Shown: positions 6,039-8,354 of the stretch, piece after piece
Layout of the letters: each line of letters starts with the position of its first letter
Position numbering within the stretch: position 1 is the stretch's first letter
Assembly (NCBI GenBank): GCA_050743365.1
Contig: JBOGFI010000228.1
Span: 1-8,354 of the forward strand
DNA: 8,354 nucleotides
Origin: JBOGFI01 sp050743365
GTDB taxonomy: Bacteria > Actinomycetota > Acidimicrobiia > IMCC26256 > JACDBD01
Direction: 5' to 3'
Position numbers and translations under genes: made by a program
Notes under the pieces: generated by a model
Seen by the model: only the letters and a program-made list of their open reading frames with translations
Told to the model about the DNA's origin: nothing
Databases searched by the model: none

Positions 6039-6569
6039 GTGGACATCGAGCGACTGTCGGCGCTGGAGCTGCCCGACTCGGGCGGCTCGCCCCGCCGCCT
6101 GGGCGACTACTGGGCGGAGCGGCCGGTGGTGCTGGTCTTCCTCCGGCACTTCGGCTGACTGCTCTGCCGCGAGCACGCCGCGCAGTTGCGCGAGCGCTAC
6201 GACGAGATCACCGCCCGGGGGGGCGAGGTCGTCGCCGTCGGCACCGGCGACACCCGGTACGCCGCTGCCTTCGTCGCCGACGAGGACGTGCCGTTCCCGG
6301 TGTTGGTCGACGACGGCGCCGACGCCGCGCAGGCGGCCTCGGTCAAGCGGGCGACGCCGTGGGGGCTCTTCGACCCCCGGAGCTTCCCCGGCGCGCGCCG
6401 GGCCCGGAAGGCGGGTCACCAAGTCCACAAGTCGGGCAAGCGTGTGACCCAGCTCGGCGCCACGTTCGTGGTGGGGCCGGGCGAGCGGGTGCGCTACGAG
6501 CACGTCGACGTGCACACGGCCGACCACGCGCCGCTCGACCAGGTGCTCTCCGCCCTTCCGGCTTCCTGA
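6039..6569 (+). CDS. Candidate selenoprotein: AhpC/TSA (PRXL2/SelU-like) redox protein with in-frame TGA as Sec40
   Basis: Read from GTG 6039 through TGA 6156-6158 to the final TGA at 6567-6569, this encodes a 176-aa thioredoxin-fold protein of the AhpC/TSA type 2 (PRXL2-like) family. Both sides of the TGA match the family: VVLVFLRHFG before it and LLCREHAAQLRERYDEI after it, giving FG-U40-LLC43-REH where Cys homologues read FGCxxCRE. The C-terminal half continues with EVVAVGTGDTRYAAAF, PFPVLVDD, and the late block TQLGATFVVGPGERVRYEH. The reading frame is otherwise intact, and the TGA replaces exactly the first redox Cys. A SECIS-like hairpin follows at 6172-6198. UxxC suggests a selenenyl-thiol redox enzyme; the partner and substrate are unknown. 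Seven of nine complete genes here end in TGA, so recoding must be local. Alternatives are a nonsense mutation or a base error, or a truncated protein starting at TTG 6186. Confidence 0.75.
6172..6198 (+). promoter_or_regulatory. Candidate bacterial SECIS hairpin for UGA 6156-6158
   Basis: Within the coding sequence, CGCGC (6179-6183) and GCGCG (6188-6192) close a 4-nt AGUU loop. Below a single bulged A (6193), G6177-C6195 and C6178-G6194 pair. Past an unpaired A-C, AGC (6172-6174) pairs with GCU (6196-6198), giving 10 bp in all. Twenty-five nt separate the UGA from the loop. Bacterial SECIS elements, as described for fdhF-type and predicted selenoproteins, have a small apical loop with G at position 1 or 2 followed by U, at roughly 16-37 nt after the UGA; this one fits. 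An alternative fold, CGGC (6152-6155) with GCCG (6177-6180) plus UGCUC (6160-6164) with GAGCA (6171-6175), would trap the UGA in an internal loop and compete. Confidence 0.55.
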
Positions 6570-6584
6570 GCGCGCCGGCGTTCA

Positions 6585-6629
6585 TGATGCGTTCAGAGAT
6601 CGCGCTCGGCGCGATCAGTGCACGCATCA
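6585..6629. terminator. Long interrupted inverted repeat between convergent genes (bidirectional terminator candidate)
   Basis: TGATGCGT (6585-6592) pairs with ACGCATCA (6622-6629), and inside it GATCGCGC (6598-6605) pairs perfectly with GCGCGATC (6609-6616) around a TCG loop. Two more pairs (C6594-G6620, A6595-T6619) lie in the internal loop, for 18 bp in a 45-nt structure. It fills the gap between the selenoprotein stop and the M48-like stop and includes the latter's TGA. There is no T-tract, as is common for actinobacterial terminators. Confidence 0.55.
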
Positions 6630-7589
6630 CGGCAGGCGGGCAAGGTGCTCTAGCCGCGCGACCCGGCGGGGAAGGATGCGGTGGGTGCGCAGGAACCACC
6701 GCGACGCACGCGTGTGGGGGTACTCGAGCCACAGGTGGGCGTTGCCGGGGTCACCCCGGCGGACGGAACGCTCGTCCTCGCAGATGCGCCGCAGGCCCCG
6801 GGCGAGCGCTACCGGGTTGCGGCAGTAGCGCACCGCGAGCCCGTCCGACAGCGCGGACCGGGTGCGTAGCGCCAGCGCGCGCAGGACCACACCGCCCAGC
6901 ACGACCGGCGCCGCCAGCAACGCCAGCGGCGCCAGGAGCACGCTGAGCTCGTCGACCTCGTCGAACACGCCTCCCCATAGCTCGAAGACCCGGGCCGTGC
7001 ACGCGTAGACGACCGTGTCGAGCGACACGTCGAGCTCGGCCACGCGCCCGACCTCGTACGCGACGACGGCCTCGAGCTCGGCCCGGGGAAGGACTTCGAG
7101 GAGGCCGGTCGTCACGACGAGCCATGCCGTCTGCGGCCGCCGCCCGATCGTGAGGCAGTTGGGCGCGTCGTCGATCACCACGGCGCAGTGCGGCGGGAGC
7201 ACCCCGGCCGCGAGCGAGATCCCCTGCACGAGGCTCTCCAGCCGGCGGTGGGCGCCGTCGGGCAGGCGGGGCGGCGGCGGGGTGGCGCGACCGGGGACCG
7301 GCCACGCCCGCACGAACTCGAGGGCGCGCCGCTCCGAGCGGGCGAGCGACCACGCGAACAGGGCGCCGGCAGTCAGGACGCCGAGCGCCGCGCTCGCGGC
7401 CAGCGCCCACCGCACCAGCTCCCACCCCAGGCCCCACGACGCCCCGAGAACGCCGAACCCCGCGAACACCACCCATGCCACCGGGAACACGAGCGCGGCA
7501 ACGGTCAGCGTGACCAGTAACACGCCGGCGGCGGCGACGAGCCGGGTTCGCCGTCGGGCCGACCCGATGAGGTCCTCGTGCACGGACAC
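6627..7589 (-). CDS. Membrane M48/HtpX-like pseudopeptidase lacking zinc ligands
   Basis: A 320-aa membrane protein with two N-terminal hydrophobic segments (about 17-45 and 59-83) and a long hydrophobic stretch at 214-241, the HtpX layout. RRLESLVQGISLAAGV (115-130), VVIDDAPNCLTIGR (137-150) and WLVVTTGLLEVLPRAELEAVVAYE (156-179) match M48 peptidases. Where the family has HExxH, this protein has Tyr178-Glu-Val-Gly-Arg182, so both His ligands are gone. The third ligand, Glu in ExxxD, aligns with Ser245 in RSALSDGLAVRYCRNP (244-259). The frame is intact and family residues elsewhere are kept, so this looks like a maintained pseudoenzyme rather than a decaying gene. It starts at GTG 7589; GTG 7583 is an alternative, with CACGAT seven nt upstream and TTGACC (7617-7612) as a possible -35. 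It is divergent from the methyltransferase. The role is unknown. Confidence 0.75.
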   Translation of the reverse strand: MSVHEDLIGSARRRTRLVAAAGVLLVTLTVAALVFPVAWVVFAGFGVLGASWGLGWELVRWALAASAALGVLTAGALFAWSLARSERRALEFVRAWPVPGRATPPPPRLPDGAHRRLESLVQGISLAAGVLPPHCAVVIDDAPNCLTIGRRPQTAWLVVTTGLLEVLPRAELEAVVAYEVGRVAELDVSLDTVVYACTARVFELWGGVFDEVDELSVLLAPLALLAAPVVLGGVVLRALALRTRSALSDGLAVRYCRNPVALARGLRRICEDERSVRRGDPGNAHLWLEYPHTRASRWFLRTHRILPRRVARLEHLARLP

Positions 7590-7649
7590 GATCGTGGCAC
7601 CGTCGCGGGTAGGTCAACGGTCGGGGCAGCGGTAGCTTCGGTGCCCATC

Positions 7650-8240
7650 GTGTCCGACCCCTTCACGCGCATCGACGCGTCCGACGACGCCCGGTTCTAC
7701 GCCGTCGAGCGCAAGGTCGTGCACCTCGAGCCGGGTGCGATCGAGGCGCTGCGCCGGTTCTACGCCGCCGTGCTCCCGGCAGGCGGCGCGGTGCTCGACC
7801 TCATGTCGTCGTGGCGGTCGCACCTCCCGGGAGAGCTCGGCCGGGTCACCGGCCTGGGCATGAACGCGGCCGAGATGGCCGACAACCCTCAGCTCGACGA
7901 CTTCGTCGTCCACGACCTCAACCGCGAGCCCGGCCTGCCCTTCGCCGACGAGGCATTCGACGCGGTTGGCTGCGCGGTGAGCGTGCAGTACCTCGTCCAC
8001 CCGCTCGAGGTGTTCGTGGACGTCGGGCGCGTCCTGCGGCCGGGCGGCCCGGTTGTGGTGTCGTTCTCGAACCGGTGCTTCCCGACCAAGGCGGTGGCGA
8101 TCTGGCTCGCAGGAGGGAGCGCCGCCCACCGCCGGCTGGTGCGTGAGTACCTCGAGCGCACCGGCTTCGCCGGGGTGTCCGACGAAGGGGTCGCGACGTC
8201 CGACGATCCCTTGTTCGTGGTGTGGGGCCGCCGGCCGTGA
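7650..8240 (+). CDS. Class I SAM-dependent methyltransferase
   Basis: A 196-aa protein with a Methyltransf_11-type fold. Motif I is the unusual VLDLMSSWRSHLPG in place of the common DxGxGxG. It is followed by GLGMNAAEMADNP, the HDLNREPGLPFADEAFDAVGCAVSVQYL region in two blocks (LPFADEAFDAVGC is the acidic motif), then PLEVFVDVGRVLRPGGPVVVSFSNRC, with LRPGGPVVVSFSN as post-III. No membrane segment or other domain is present and the substrate is unknown. The frame opens at 7578 inside the divergent gene; residues resembling the family begin at SDPFTRIDASDDARFYAVERK, so GTG 7650 is chosen, with GTG 7641 equally possible. TAGCTT (7633-7638) may be its -10, giving a leader of only a few nucleotides. 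There is no Shine-Dalgarno sequence. Stop is TGA. Confidence 0.8.
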   Translation: MSDPFTRIDASDDARFYAVERKVVHLEPGAIEALRRFYAAVLPAGGAVLDLMSSWRSHLPGELGRVTGLGMNAAEMADNPQLDDFVVHDLNREPGLPFADEAFDAVGCAVSVQYLVHPLEVFVDVGRVLRPGGPVVVSFSNRCFPTKAVAIWLAGGSAAHRRLVREYLERTGFAGVSDEGVATSDDPLFVVWGRRP

Positions 8241-8242
8241 GC

Positions 8243-8280
8243 GGCGGGCGCCCGCCCGTCGAGGGCGTGTTCGCTCGACG
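8243..8280. terminator. Palindrome plus hairpin downstream of the methyltransferase
   Basis: GGCGGGCGCCCGCC (8243-8256) is a perfect 14-bp palindrome starting 3 nt after the stop. CGTCGAG (8257-8263) then pairs with CTCGACG (8274-8280) around a 10-nt loop. No T-tract follows. The rest of the window to 8354 is GC-rich with further short inverted repeats (GGCCC-TGC-GGGCC at 8301-8313) and no recognisable gene. Confidence 0.4.
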
Positions 8281-8354
8281 CGCTCAGCTTTCCCGCTCTC
8301 GGCCCTGCGGGCCGGGCCGCTCGGGCCCCGGCTCGCTGCGGCGCAGGGTACCTG

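Noticed and set aside
5943..6527. Upstream extension of the HD protein to 6527
   Set aside because: It would run antisense through the selenoprotein gene, and the added residues have no family similarity; ATG 5942 begins the conserved protein.
6186..6569. Truncated CDS starting at TTG 6186 after the in-frame TGA
   Set aside because: It would begin in the middle of the active-site helix and lack the first thioredoxin-fold strand and the CxxC site; the sequence before the TGA is clearly the same protein in the same frame.
6039..6569. Genome-wide reassignment of TGA to an amino acid
   Set aside because: Seven of the nine complete genes in the window, including this one, end in TGA at the expected C-terminus, so TGA is a normal stop here.
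7589..7617. Classical promoter for the M48-like gene (TTGACC at 7617-7612)
   Set aside because: The -35 is good, but no hexamer at 16-18 nt resembles a -10; the best (CACGAT) is at 15 nt, so it is mentioned only within the gene entry.

Overview
High-GC DNA (codon third positions mostly G/C, frequent GTG starts, TGA the commonest stop) that looks like an actinobacterial chromosome, possibly of the Acidimicrobiia or a related deep lineage. This is inferred from codon use, gene content and apparently leaderless starts; there is no rRNA or other marker gene. I see no mobile element, CRISPR array, tRNA or phage gene. The genes are tightly packed and no gap exceeds about 115 bases.

Layout. (1) 1-250, minus: the start of a zinc-ribbon protein running off the left edge. 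(2) 348-2728, minus: an M20D amidohydrolase and a YbdK-type carboxylate-amine ligase, overlapping by 4 nt and read ligase first. (3) 2821-5355, plus: a poly-gamma-glutamate hydrolase-like zinc enzyme, then a nucleoside phosphorylase and an MTA/SAH deaminase that overlap by 4 nt. This last pair looks like a methylthioadenosine salvage unit; residues in the phosphorylase fit methylthioinosine (MTI) as substrate, the product of the neighbouring deaminase. (4) 5376-5942, minus: an HD-domain protein of the PhnZ/MIOX-like type. (5) 6039-6569, plus: an AhpC/TSA (PRXL2/SelU-like) thiol-redox protein with an in-frame TGA exactly where the first redox cysteine should be. (6) 6627-7589, minus: a membrane M48/HtpX-like protein that has lost its zinc ligands. 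(7) 7650-8240, plus: a SAM-dependent methyltransferase.

The main finding is item 5. Reading continues through TGA 6156-6158 with full family similarity on both sides, giving an FG-U-LLC-REH active site (UxxC). A hairpin with an AGUU apical loop begins at a distance after the UGA that fits known bacterial SECIS elements. This is best explained as an unannotated selenoprotein; standard gene calling would report either nothing or a truncated C-terminal fragment. The Sec machinery (selA, selB, selC, selD) is not in the window and must be sought elsewhere in the genome.

The second theme is nitrogen/amide and purine-thioether metabolism: an amide-bond-forming ligase, an amidohydrolase and a gamma-glutamyl hydrolase lie side by side, next to the MTA salvage pair. 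Several genes have no Shine-Dalgarno sequence but have a TAnnnT box 6-7 nt before the start codon, suggesting leaderless transcripts.
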